NCBI GenBank assembly: GCA_024762925.1
Contig: JANTGM010000002.1
Location: forward strand, 1 to 64,000
Length of the DNA: 64,000 nt
From: Kofleriaceae bacterium
Lineage (GTDB): Bacteria > Myxococcota_A > Polyangia > Haliangiales > Haliangiaceae
Reading direction: 5' to 3'
Below are positions 26,109 through 35,680 of the stretch, one piece after another. The position numbers were made by a program, and so were the translations under genes. The stretch's first letter is position 1. Every line of letters begins with the position of its first letter. Under the pieces are notes generated by a model that worked only from the letters and a program-made list of their open reading frames with translations, had not been told where the DNA came from and did no database searches.

Positions 26109-26894
26109 TTATTTGCCGTGAAATTCCGGCTTGCGCTTCTCAAGAAGGGCGGCCATGCCCTCTTTGGCATCCTGCATCTTAAGCGTTGCAGCCTGTGCGA
26201 ACGATTCTCGGTGGGCCCCTGCGCGAACATCCCAGCCAAGTTGTTCGCGCATGCCCTGCTTGGTAAGGCGAACTGCAACTGGTGCGTTCGAAGCAATTGT
26301 CGTCGCCATTGCCATGGCTTCTTCTAAGACTTCTTCTGGTGTCTCGTAGGTACTGGATGCCAACCCAATGCGCTCGGCTTCATCGCCCATCACAAGGCGT
26401 CCTGTAAAGAGCAACTCGTTTGCACGCGAAACGCCAACGAGCCGTGGCAGGAGGTAGCTGATGCTCATGCCGGGGCTCAGACCAAGTTTCGTGAAGTTCG
26501 CGCCGTACTTGGAACCCCGATGCGCGATACGGATGTCGCATACCAGGGAGAGCCCAAAACCACCGCCAACGGCATGGCCATTGAGTGCACCAATGACAGG
26601 CACTTCGATATCAAGAACGCTGAGGAAGGGCTCATACATCTGAAACGAGCGCTCGTGGTCGAGCAAGTGCTCACCGCCGGTTTGAAGGTTTGACTTGAAG
26701 TCAGCACCTGCGCTGAAACAGCGACCGCGCCCAGTAATGACAACGGCGCGAAGCTCCCGGTTTTCTCGCGCCGCGTTCGCGGCATAAGAAAAACTCTCAA
26801 GGAGTTCGGGCGTCATGCTGTTGCGATTGTCTGGCCGATTGAGAGTGATGACCCCAATGCCATCGCTGCACGTGAGCGTAACTGCATCCTCCAT
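26109..26894 (-). CDS. Crotonase (enoyl-CoA hydratase/isomerase) family protein
   Basis: A 261-aa crotonase-fold protein, probably acting on acyl-CoA. Oxyanion-hole segments are present: CFSAGADFKS and NGHAVGGGFGLSLVCDI. The two glutamates of classical enoyl-CoA hydratase are not: the first is replaced in GFGLSLVCD and the second in ANFTKLGLSPGMSISYLLPR. The segment with PGMSISYLLPRLVG is typical of a crotonase subgroup often annotated as hydratase without proof. It starts 3 bp after the stop of the giant TPR gene, so it is probably cotranscribed with it. Hydratase activity should not be assumed. Confidence 0.85.
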   Translation of the reverse strand: MEDAVTLTCSDGIGVITLNRPDNRNSMTPELLESFSYAANAARENRELRAVVITGRGRCFSAGADFKSNLQTGGEHLLDHERSFQMYEPFLSVLDIEVPVIGALNGHAVGGGFGLSLVCDIRIAHRGSKYGANFTKLGLSPGMSISYLLPRLVGVSRANELLFTGRLVMGDEAERIGLASSTYETPEEVLEEAMAMATTIASNAPVAVRLTKQGMREQLGWDVRAGAHRESFAQAATLKMQDAKEGMAALLEKRKPEFHGK

Positions 26895-26897
26895 CGG

Positions 26898-29800
26898 TTA
26901 CTCCGATATCTGCGCCAAGAAGTCCTCGGCTTCGGAGTATGCGGGGTCTTCGCGAAGGGCCTTCTTCGCCCAGAGCTCGGCCTTTGCCCGATTGCCCCGA
27001 GCATGTTCGATCTTAGCCTCCCAGAGCAGCGCCATCACACGGCTCACAGGTTCCGGATCGTCCATTAGCGTGATGGCTCGCAGGGGTTTGAGTGCCAAGT
27101 CGTAGTCGCCGAGCTCTGTCGCCAAGTGAGCCAGCTCGGATGCAATGAGCCCATCTTTGCGATCGACATCAAAGGCTTTCTTGAGCCATGCAAGTTGCTC
27201 AGCCTGATCGCCCCGCGAAGCGCCAATCTTGGACATTCGGTACTGTAGCGCTGCCAACTCAGGTGACCGGCGCTTGTGTGCGGCAATGGCGGGTTCCAAC
27301 ATCGAGACCGCTTCTTCCAGCTGCCCCGAGGCGATCAGTACATCGGCCAAGAGTGCAACTGTCGCGTGATCGTCCGGACGTAGTTCCTTTGCACGTTGGG
27401 CTGGCGCGATCGCGGCTTCGGCGTCACCAAGCTCATTGACAAAAATGGACGCAGCACTTCGGAAGATTTCGTAGCGCTCATCATCATCCGTGCTGTAGGT
27501 GGCGTCGACGAGCAAGAGGTTCGCAAGTTCTCGTTGAGCGCCCAGGCCTTGATACGTCGTGCGCAATTGCTCGCGGATCTGTGCGTTGTCAGGCTGGTCT
27601 TGATGCACCCGCTCAAGGCCTGCTCGGCCATGCTCATTGGCGCCAATTTGCTCTGCGGCACTAGCGAGAAGCAGCGCACTGCTCACCTGTTCTTCACCCG
27701 TTTCCAACCCCACGAGGTGGGTGCACGCCGTAACCACGCCATCCCAACGTTCTGCGGCTCGGTCCATGTCGCGAAGTCGCTGGAGTGCAGCAAGGTCCTG
27801 CGCATCCCGCTCAATCCACGCCATCAACATCGCGCGTGCTCCCTCTTCGTTGCCTTGAGCATCATAGAGTTCAATCAGTCGCATTGTCGTTGCACGTTCG
27901 AGTTCGAGGTCCCCTTGTTCACTGGCGGTCACTCGCGACTGCTCGAGTGCTTGCATGAGTATCGGCAACACCATTTCGCGATCCAGATCGAGAGCGCCCT
28001 CTAGATCGGCAATGGCTTCGGCGTTTTGCCCCACGTTGCGATAGAGGTCGGCGCGGAGGAGCAACAAGGGAAGAGCGTTGCCGCCTGTGATGTGCTCGAG
28101 GCCAGCGGTGATTGTGGCAATGCCATCATCCATGCGCCCAGCGGCTGCGTGAGTGGACGCTTGCTCGCTGACGAGTGTTTCATCGCCAGGAGCAAGAGCC
28201 AATGCTCTGGCCAAGATGCCCGTACATCCATCGAGGTCGGAAAGCGAGTCTCGATACAGTGCACCGGCCTCGCGATAGAGGCGAACTTGTGCGTTTACAT
28301 CTTCGTGGGCTTCGGCCTGGGCGATCTTCATCTTGGCAAGAGGGGCCCATTGAGCGGTCTCTCGATACCAACCCTCAAGTCGATCGCGAATGCCTTCGTG
28401 GGTTGGGCATGCCTGTTGTCCTAGTTCCAGTGCTCGCTGGACCCCCTCGTCATCCTCCAGAACTTCTCTGAGTTCGACCAAGTGCAAGGCCAGTTCGGCG
28501 GCCCGCTCTGGATCTTCAACTCGGAGAAGTCGCTCTGAGAGCTCTGCCTGTACGGCGAAATCAGCATTATCATCGAGGCGTTCAAGAATGCCTCGCAGAA
28601 GTGGGGCACTCTCAGGGGCAACTGCAACTGCTTGCTGGTAGACCTGCATCGAATCGCCATCCAGCTGATCGAGAAGTGCTCCAAGCCGAACTGCGACGTC
28701 CGTGATGGTCTCAGGATTTCCGCGTTCCTTCGCGTCATTGAAGCGCTGCCACAGAAAATCACTGAGAGCCTCTTCATTACCTTCCTTGCGGAGAACGCTC
28801 TCAAGAAGCCCTGCTGCATCAAGGCTGTCAGGGTCATCAAGACAGGCGTCGCGAAGCACCTCGATGGCGTCATCATCGCGATTTGCGTCCACGAGATACT
28901 GCGCCTTGTGAAGGCGGAGCTGAGTGCGTTCGCTTGGATCCACTAGGCTTGGAAGCGTTGCATCGACAAGCTCGCTAAGCTGCTCACCACTCCCAGTGTC
29001 ACGATAGAGCGCCAAGAGTGGTTCCCAAATCGCACGGGCGTTTGGATCACGGCTGCGAAGAAACTCGAGTATCTCGGCCGTCATGGCGAAGTCTTCCAAG
29101 GCCTTGCTGTTTTCGGCAAGCTCGAGGCCCAAGCTCATGACGTCTTCTTGGCTTGCGAGGTAGGCGATTTCGAAGAGGAGCTCCTTTGCATCGCCAACCC
29201 GCCCGGTAGCTCCGTAGTGCCTTGCTAGATCAGCTACCGCCCAAATCGCTTGTGACAGCCCATCATCGGATACACGAGCCGCTTGCACCGCATGCTCAAG
29301 AAGGACAACGGCTCGGTCGCTTTCTTCGAGTTCGGTAGCGAGACTCACTGCTTCTCGAATTTGTGCGACCGTTGCGTCGCCGATTGCAGATTTTCGCTCC
29401 AAGAAGTCGAGCAAGATCTGCTTGTCACCGCTTTGGCGCGCGGCAGATTCATAGTGAGATAGCACCATCGGATCGTTGCCTGAACTCTCTGCGGCCTTTC
29501 GCAAGGTCATGGCTGCTTGTCGATAGCGTGGCTCGACAGAGAGGGCCTTGGTTAGAAGTTCTATGCCGCGCTCGAGCAGGTCGGGTTGCACGACTTGTAG
29601 CTCTGCAAGTCGGTAGAGAGCATCAGCTTGTGCTGCCACCGGACCGTCCACCATCGCAAGAGTGGTGAGCTTGTCTAGCGCACGAGTTTGCTCCTCGGCG
29701 TCTCCTTGTGCTGCGCAGACTCTTGCAAGAGCAAAGAGCGCATCTGCTGGGGCGCTACTACAATCCTCGGCCGCGCTAAAGTGCTCGCGCGCTTTTGCGA

Positions 29801-32800
29801 GGTCACCAATTTCGCTCTCCGCCAGTTCCCCTGCCCGCATCAGCAAACTTGCAGTCAGTTCGGCTTCTTCCGACCGTCGTTGTTGGGCGACCATATCCTC
29901 AAGGCTTTCCAGATACGTTGGAAGCATCGAGAGCGAGGCGGCGAGATTCTTTGCTGCATCGTGCAGTTCGGCATTTCCGGGCAGAAGAGCCAAACACTCC
30001 AAACGGGCTGTCAGTGCTCCCTGCGGATCGTCGAGTGGCCCTTCCAGAAGATCGGCGACAAAGCCCAGAAGGCCGGCTTTGGAGTCTGTATCCTCGCTGA
30101 GCTTGATGCGAGTGCGAAGGGTTCTTGCGAGTAGCTCGTGTTCTTTGTGCTCCAACAGCGTGCGACGCAATCGACGAACTTCGGAGTCGCTGGACGATGC
30201 TGCATCGATGACTGACTCTAAGAGTTCTTCTGCCTTGTCTTCGTCGTCGCGAACCGCTGCGATGTGCTGAAGTTCGAAGAGGACCTCGCTGACCCCGACA
30301 GCATTTTCGTCCTCTCCAGGAGGATGCCGGCGAACAATGAGCAGTAGGGCGCGAAGAGAGCGCTCTGCTTGATCGAAGTCGCCCTGTTCTCGGGCGAGAT
30401 CGGCGAGTGCTCTGAGGATGTGGGCATTGCTGCCATCCATTTTCGACGCGAGTTCCAGCTCCGCCATGGCCGCATCCAAATCGGCTTCGGCGCGAGCGAC
30501 CTGCGCCAGTTCAACATGGACGGCAGCGCGCTCCTTGGAACGTCGGCGTCCAAACTCGGCAATCAATGCTTCGAGCATTGCACGAGCTGCCGGAATGTCA
30601 CCAGCAACGCGCTGGCTGCGTGCCATCATGAGTCGCAAACTGCGATCATCCGGCACAATCTCCAGTGCACGAGCGAGTGCTGGCACCGCAGCTTCGGGAG
30701 TCTTGAGTTTGTCGTGATAGATGTCCGCAGCTTCGCGCGCAGCAACTGCCACAGCATCGTCATCTGCGATGTGGGGAAGACATGCGGTGAGCGTGTCCGC
30801 CAGGGGCTGCCAATGCCCTGCATCGCGGTGAAGATCAGCAAGCATCGAGCGGAGGTCTAGCAAGCTGGCATCGCTGGACGTGGTTGCTTCGGTGAGGCAG
30901 GCGATCGCTTCTGGAGCGTGGTCCGCCGCCAGGTGCGCTTCCGCGAGCCGCTTAACCAAAGATGGCTTGTCGTTGTCCTCGGCGAGATCAAGAGCTTGCT
31001 CAAGCCATGGCACAGCCGCACCGCTTTGTGAGCGACTGATATAGAGACGGGCGAGTGAGTCGAGTGCTTCGAGGTTGGGTGCCAAGTTTGCAACCTTGCG
31101 GTAAGCCTCCAGAGCTTGATCGATGTCGTCGAGCTCAGTCTCGGCAATGCGCGCAACTTTGTCCCAAAGATAGGCGGCGCGTGGCATCTCGGTGTTGTTC
31201 TCAAGCGTAGTGGCTTGTTCTCCAAGAAGCGTACAGAGCTGAGAGAACCTTCCCATGCTGCTGAGAAGCGAGACCACTGCGGTGACCGATGCGTCATGTC
31301 CTGGATATGCATCCAGGTTCGCCCGCAGGAGCTCAAGGCGGCCACCGGTTCGATCAATCTCATCAATCAGGCCAGAGATCTCAAGTCGCATTTCAATGGC
31401 ACGCTCAGAGTCTTCCTCGAACTCGAGTCCTTGCCGCTTTAGGCCAAGAAGTTCGGGGAGCCGTCCCTGCTCCTGGTAGAGCGCACCGAGGGCATCCAAC
31501 GCTTCTGCGTCGCTCGGCGACTGAGCCAGCACGGCTCGGTACATGTCGATTGCGCTTCCTGGATCCTTGAGTACTTCCGATGCGATGGTCGCCGCTCGCT
31601 TGCGCATGTTGAGACACGTTGCTTCATCGAATGGGAGTCGCGAGGCATCGATTAGCAAGTCGAGGGCACGCTGCTCTTGCTCCGTAGCTACATAGTGGGC
31701 AACGAGCTGTTCGATCGTCCATGCGACGATTTCTTGTGCAGGAGTCTCACTCTGTGCTGGGGCGGAACCGCGCCAAGCACCAACGGCACGCGCCTGCAGC
31801 GCTGCCAGACTCTCTTCTTGCTGCTCGGCACCAAGCGCATCGAGTGCGATCTTGGCCGCGTTCTCGAAGTGAGCGAGGTTGCCAGAATCGATCTCGCAGA
31901 GTCGCCGAACTGTGGTGTAGAGGGCAGAGTCATTGTGCTCGCTCTGCAGATCCGCGAGACGAGCATGAGTATCAACGCGACTTCGGTCCAGGTTCGTAGA
32001 GCGAAGCAGTGATTGTTTTGCCGCTTCCCGGTCTTCGAGTTTTTCTTCCTGCCAACTGGAGATGCGCCAGAATATTTCCGCTTGTAGCGCAGGGGCGAGT
32101 CCACTTTCCTCGAGTCCCTTGGCAAGCTCTTCACAGAGTTTTTCGTAGCCGCCATTGTGATCCCCCGCAAATCCTTCGATGGAAACGATCAGGTCGTCTG
32201 GCAGCGCTTGTCTTGCAGAAGCGTATCCCAGCATCGCCCGAACCATCTCGTGCATCTTTCCCTGGGGGCCAGCTAGCCGAATGGCAGCACGAACGGCTTC
32301 GTAGTTGTCTTTTTGGGCATCGACAACTTGCAGTACCGATTGAAGAGCACCTTCGCCATCACCAATCTGGTTTTCTCGAACAGATGCTTGGCGAAACCGC
32401 ATTGCGGCGAGCGCAAATGCGTCTTCCGATATCGCATCCTGAGCCTTGGCATATGCCTCGAGAGCGGCGTCCCATTGGTCACTCGCACCCGCCAGGCGCA
32501 GCATACGATCTTCCAATACCCGATCGCGGGCAGTTAGTGGAAAGAGGCGGGTGACGAAGCCAAGAGCCTGTACGGTATCTTCTGCCTCTGTCTCCGCGAT
32601 GTCTGCAGCTTCTCGCAGGATCTCGGCGTGTTTCCGCTCGTCATCGCTGCCCGCCAATCGGGCTTCGACAATATCGAGAAGCCCCACAAGGTTCCCGCTT
32701 GACTTCATCGAGTGTACTAGCGCCTCGGCAACGTCGTTTCGCAGCTCGGGAATTTCCAGGAGGTGCTTGAGTCCCTCTTGTGCGCCGGTGTGTCCAACGT

Positions 32801-34637
32801 CGACGGTAAGAGCGCGTCGGTAGCACTCAATTGCTCGGGCATTGTCCCCCAAAGAGCGCTGGTAGGCGTTGCCCAAATTGGCAAACTGGTCAGCGAGGTA
32901 TGCAACTTGTTGGGCATTAGAGCCCTCAAGTAGCGATGTCAAATCGCCCCATTGCTCAAGCTTCGTCATCAAGCGCGATAGCGCAGCAACAGTCTCCGGA
33001 TCCTCTCCATACTGTTCTTTGACGGCCACCCAAGACGCAAGTGCCTGCTCACTTTGCTCTAAGTCATTTTCGTAGATGCTGGCAATGCGAATGAGGTCGC
33101 TGCGCTTCTGGTTGGAGGGGATGGCTTGCTCTCTGCGCGCCGACAACGCTTCGATGAGCTCTGGCCAGCGTTGCTCTGAACCAAGCAACTCGATGAGATG
33201 TTCCAGTGCGCGAAGGTCACCGGCATTGGCTTCAATTCGACGACGCCAAGCTGCGAGCGCTCGATCGACCTCCCCGAGTTCTTCTGCCAAGACAGCGACA
33301 TCGCCAATCAGCGCTCTACGTGATGACTCCACCGATTCGGCATCAGCCAGGCGCTCGAGAACCGTCAGTCGCTCATTGTGTCGGTCAGCACGATCGAGCA
33401 ATTGGTTGAGTCGCTTGCCGACATTGAGTACATCGGCAGAGCGGATGCCGTCGGTCCCAAGAGCCGCGGTGAGAAGCTCGATAGCCCCCGCTTCGCCCTC
33501 AGGATGCTCCACCAACGTAAGGGCGGCTTCATTTAGCAGTGCGACACGTCGAGACGCATCTGAGGCCGAATCTGCCGCGGCAGCAAGTGCAGAGGCGTAG
33601 CGATCGAGTCGGTCGGTGAGTTGTGCTTCACGGCGGAGCGCGCGCTGCGTGGCTACGGATGAGGGATCGAGAATGAGAAGGGCAGCATAGTGATCAAGTG
33701 CTGCCGCATGCTCTTCTAAGGCCGATAGGCGCTCCCCAAGTTCGGCGTGCAAGCCCTTGCGCTGTTGATCGTCGCAAAGTGGCAACACTTCACCCAGCAC
33801 TCTGACCGTATCACCAGGGCGATCTGTAGCTTCGTAGACTTCGCGTACTGTGGTGAGTGCCGATTCGCGGAGTAATGCATCGCAGTTTTCAGATGTCGCG
33901 ATGCGCTCCAGCAGCCCGAGAGCAGCTTCTGGCTCTTGATTCTCAGAGAAAATCTCACGAAGTGATTCTAGCGCAGCCGAACCGTTTCCAAGCTTGTCAA
34001 AATAGGTTCCCGCGATTTGTGTCAGGGTTTCGATGCGCTCCTCCGGCGCCTGACTGCCGAGGGTATCGCTCCACAGACTGATGAGGTCATCCCATCGCTC
34101 ATGCCTCTCGAGTAGGCGCTCCAATGCAACAAGCTGCTTTGCGCTGGGCTTGAGCTCGAGCTTTGCCTTTAGAAAGTCGATCGCTTGGTCCGGGCGATTG
34201 GCTAGGTCTTTGGCAACCTGGTAGGCCTCATCCAGAAGTTTTATGAGCCTTGGCTTTGCCGTCGTACTAGCGATCACGTCTTGATAGAGCTTGATGACAT
34301 CATCCCAACGCTCTGCAACCGTCAGCGCAACGGTGAGTTCTTGAAACGCCCACTCACTCTTTGGCTCAAGAGCGAGGATGCGAGTGAGAAGAGTTGCAAG
34401 CCCAGCCGGGTCATCCCCAAACCACTCACGATGAAAGTGCACAGCGCGTTGGCCCAAGTCGACAGCATCATCGCCACTGATGTCTTGCTGCAGACAGTTT
34501 CGATAGGCCGCTGCGACACTCTCCGGGTCATCGAGCTGTCCAGCCAAGTCCTCGATCTGATCCCACAAAGCATCCTGCTTGGGGTCCACGGTGACGTTTG
34601 CAATTGCCTCTGCGAGCTCGCTCTGCTGTTCTGACAT
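26898..34637 (-). CDS. Giant TPR-repeat protein (2,579 aa)
   Basis: An almost purely helical protein built of TPR-like units from end to end. Units such as YREAGALYRDSLSDLDGC, LAQVARAEADLDAAMAEL and LASLLQ-type helices recur at intervals of about 34-40 residues, often as larger blocks of about 100-140 residues with a W-D-x-L or W-x-x-L start (RWDDVIKLYQDV, RWDDLISLWSDTL, RWPELIEALSARR, QWGDLTSLLEG). No signal peptide, membrane helix or enzyme motif is seen, so it is predicted to be a large cytoplasmic scaffold. ATG 34637 has AGAGG at 5 nt and homology-like polarity; 34709 is not used. The crotonase gene follows 3 bp later. Partners are unknown. It is strongly acidic. Confidence 0.9.
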   Translation of the reverse strand: MSEQQSELAEAIANVTVDPKQDALWDQIEDLAGQLDDPESVAAAYRNCLQQDISGDDAVDLGQRAVHFHREWFGDDPAGLATLLTRILALEPKSEWAFQELTVALTVAERWDDVIKLYQDVIASTTAKPRLIKLLDEAYQVAKDLANRPDQAIDFLKAKLELKPSAKQLVALERLLERHERWDDLISLWSDTLGSQAPEERIETLTQIAGTYFDKLGNGSAALESLREIFSENQEPEAALGLLERIATSENCDALLRESALTTVREVYEATDRPGDTVRVLGEVLPLCDDQQRKGLHAELGERLSALEEHAAALDHYAALLILDPSSVATQRALRREAQLTDRLDRYASALAAAADSASDASRRVALLNEAALTLVEHPEGEAGAIELLTAALGTDGIRSADVLNVGKRLNQLLDRADRHNERLTVLERLADAESVESSRRALIGDVAVLAEELGEVDRALAAWRRRIEANAGDLRALEHLIELLGSEQRWPELIEALSARREQAIPSNQKRSDLIRIASIYENDLEQSEQALASWVAVKEQYGEDPETVAALSRLMTKLEQWGDLTSLLEGSNAQQVAYLADQFANLGNAYQRSLGDNARAIECYRRALTVDVGHTGAQEGLKHLLEIPELRNDVAEALVHSMKSSGNLVGLLDIVEARLAGSDDERKHAEILREAADIAETEAEDTVQALGFVTRLFPLTARDRVLEDRMLRLAGASDQWDAALEAYAKAQDAISEDAFALAAMRFRQASVRENQIGDGEGALQSVLQVVDAQKDNYEAVRAAIRLAGPQGKMHEMVRAMLGYASARQALPDDLIVSIEGFAGDHNGGYEKLCEELAKGLEESGLAPALQAEIFWRISSWQEEKLEDREAAKQSLLRSTNLDRSRVDTHARLADLQSEHNDSALYTTVRRLCEIDSGNLAHFENAAKIALDALGAEQQEESLAALQARAVGAWRGSAPAQSETPAQEIVAWTIEQLVAHYVATEQEQRALDLLIDASRLPFDEATCLNMRKRAATIASEVLKDPGSAIDMYRAVLAQSPSDAEALDALGALYQEQGRLPELLGLKRQGLEFEEDSERAIEMRLEISGLIDEIDRTGGRLELLRANLDAYPGHDASVTAVVSLLSSMGRFSQLCTLLGEQATTLENNTEMPRAAYLWDKVARIAETELDDIDQALEAYRKVANLAPNLEALDSLARLYISRSQSGAAVPWLEQALDLAEDNDKPSLVKRLAEAHLAADHAPEAIACLTEATTSSDASLLDLRSMLADLHRDAGHWQPLADTLTACLPHIADDDAVAVAAREAADIYHDKLKTPEAAVPALARALEIVPDDRSLRLMMARSQRVAGDIPAARAMLEALIAEFGRRRSKERAAVHVELAQVARAEADLDAAMAELELASKMDGSNAHILRALADLAREQGDFDQAERSLRALLLIVRRHPPGEDENAVGVSEVLFELQHIAAVRDDEDKAEELLESVIDAASSSDSEVRRLRRTLLEHKEHELLARTLRTRIKLSEDTDSKAGLLGFVADLLEGPLDDPQGALTARLECLALLPGNAELHDAAKNLAASLSMLPTYLESLEDMVAQQRRSEEAELTASLLMRAGELAESEIGDLAKAREHFSAAEDCSSAPADALFALARVCAAQGDAEEQTRALDKLTTLAMVDGPVAAQADALYRLAELQVVQPDLLERGIELLTKALSVEPRYRQAAMTLRKAAESSGNDPMVLSHYESAARQSGDKQILLDFLERKSAIGDATVAQIREAVSLATELEESDRAVVLLEHAVQAARVSDDGLSQAIWAVADLARHYGATGRVGDAKELLFEIAYLASQEDVMSLGLELAENSKALEDFAMTAEILEFLRSRDPNARAIWEPLLALYRDTGSGEQLSELVDATLPSLVDPSERTQLRLHKAQYLVDANRDDDAIEVLRDACLDDPDSLDAAGLLESVLRKEGNEEALSDFLWQRFNDAKERGNPETITDVAVRLGALLDQLDGDSMQVYQQAVAVAPESAPLLRGILERLDDNADFAVQAELSERLLRVEDPERAAELALHLVELREVLEDDEGVQRALELGQQACPTHEGIRDRLEGWYRETAQWAPLAKMKIAQAEAHEDVNAQVRLYREAGALYRDSLSDLDGCTGILARALALAPGDETLVSEQASTHAAAGRMDDGIATITAGLEHITGGNALPLLLLRADLYRNVGQNAEAIADLEGALDLDREMVLPILMQALEQSRVTASEQGDLELERATTMRLIELYDAQGNEEGARAMLMAWIERDAQDLAALQRLRDMDRAAERWDGVVTACTHLVGLETGEEQVSSALLLASAAEQIGANEHGRAGLERVHQDQPDNAQIREQLRTTYQGLGAQRELANLLLVDATYSTDDDERYEIFRSAASIFVNELGDAEAAIAPAQRAKELRPDDHATVALLADVLIASGQLEEAVSMLEPAIAAHKRRSPELAALQYRMSKIGASRGDQAEQLAWLKKAFDVDRKDGLIASELAHLATELGDYDLALKPLRAITLMDDPEPVSRVMALLWEAKIEHARGNRAKAELWAKKALREDPAYSEAEDFLAQISE

Positions 34638-34740
34638 TCCAGCCTCTGTCCTGCGTATGTGTTGACGGTGGTTGCGTTGGTATTCACCGGATGTGGTCCG
34701 GGTAGCCAATGTCGCTCACTGGCGAGCAGCCAAAGGCGCT

Positions 34741-34749
34741 TAAGTATAC
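34741..34749 (-). promoter_or_regulatory. Candidate -10 for the giant TPR gene
   Basis: The minus strand reads GTATACTTA here, containing TATACT, about 105 bp before the ATG at 34637. The same 9-mer occurs at 24521-24529 in front of the kinase operon. No convincing -35 is present. Confidence 0.25.
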
Positions 34750-34828
34750 AGATCGACTCGCGTTAGTTCGGCTTAGGCCCAGCAAAATCGGCAGGCGTTT
34801 GTGAGGGTTTCCGCGGGCTGGTCGGGGC

Positions 34829-35680
34829 ATGTACACGAGTGTGTGCGAACCCGTCGTCGGATGGCTCCGGATTGCTTGGTCGACCAACTTGAATCTGCGC
34901 CCAATCGAGGTTCACGATGTACCTTCATTGACAGCAGCACGCAAAGTCCTGGACGAGCAGTCCGTCAAAGTACATCCGTTTGACGCGGGTTGGCGGGAGC
35001 GGGTGGTTGTGCTTGGGGGCATTGGTGCGCTGCTGATCGTGGGCTTTTTGCTTGGCGAACGCTTTGCTCAGACAAAAACGCTAGAGGTGCTTGGGCTGCT
35101 GCCGGTCACCTTCGTGGCGATAGGAAAGTTCTTACCCCTGTGGGGCGTTAGTGGGCAGAGTAGTCTGGGGCCCTACGAGCTCAGCTTGGTAATCTGGGGG
35201 CTCGACACCCTCACAGTCATTGTCTTTGTCTACTCATTTGAAGCGTTTTACAAGCTCGGTCCTCTTCGCCGGGCGCTCGACAGGCTCTACGCCAACATGA
35301 CGTTGGTGATTAAGGTCTATCCGAGCATGAAGCGAGCTTCGGTTATTGGGGTCTTTCTCTTTGTGCTCTTTCCTGTTTCGGGAACCGGGGCTCTTGGCGC
35401 CTCGGTGATCGGTGCACTCTTGGGAATGGAGCGCCTGGTCGTGATAGCGACCGTTAGTGCGGGCGGAATCGTGGGCGGGCTGCTCATGGCATTTCTTGCA
35501 GACAATTCGGCGAACGCGTTGCTCAGTCTCAAAGCGGTTGAGAACAACCCAAGCAGCAAGTATTGGATTTCTGCGGCGATCCTCTTGGTGATTGTAGCGA
35601 TTGTCCTGCTCTTAGGGCGCGCGTTTCGTCGAGCGTTGGAGCATGCAAATGCGCAGCAGAGGCTAGACTCTCAAACATGA
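34829..35680 (+). CDS. Small multidrug-export-type membrane protein
   Basis: A 283-aa membrane protein with about five or six hydrophobic segments from residue 57 onward. The segments VFLFVLFPVSGTGALGASVIGA and GGIVGGLLMAFL, with Pro and Gly in the membrane, match the family annotated as putative small multidrug export protein (Sm_multidrug_ex). The N-terminal 50 residues are not obviously needed and the true start could be a later TTG. Its stop overlaps the next gene's ATG by 4 nt (ATGA), implying an operon with the aldo-keto reductase. The substrate cannot be inferred. Confidence 0.65.
   Translation: MYTSVCEPVVGWLRIAWSTNLNLRPIEVHDVPSLTAARKVLDEQSVKVHPFDAGWRERVVVLGGIGALLIVGFLLGERFAQTKTLEVLGLLPVTFVAIGKFLPLWGVSGQSSLGPYELSLVIWGLDTLTVIVFVYSFEAFYKLGPLRRALDRLYANMTLVIKVYPSMKRASVIGVFLFVLFPVSGTGALGASVIGALLGMERLVVIATVSAGGIVGGLLMAFLADNSANALLSLKAVENNPSSKYWISAAILLVIVAIVLLLGRAFRRALEHANAQQRLDSQT

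Noticed and set aside
29662-30270. 202-codon + strand frame rich in Ser inside the giant TPR gene
   Set aside because: Antisense to the TPR repeats; Ser and Arg richness follows from reverse-complemented Ala/Glu/Leu codons.
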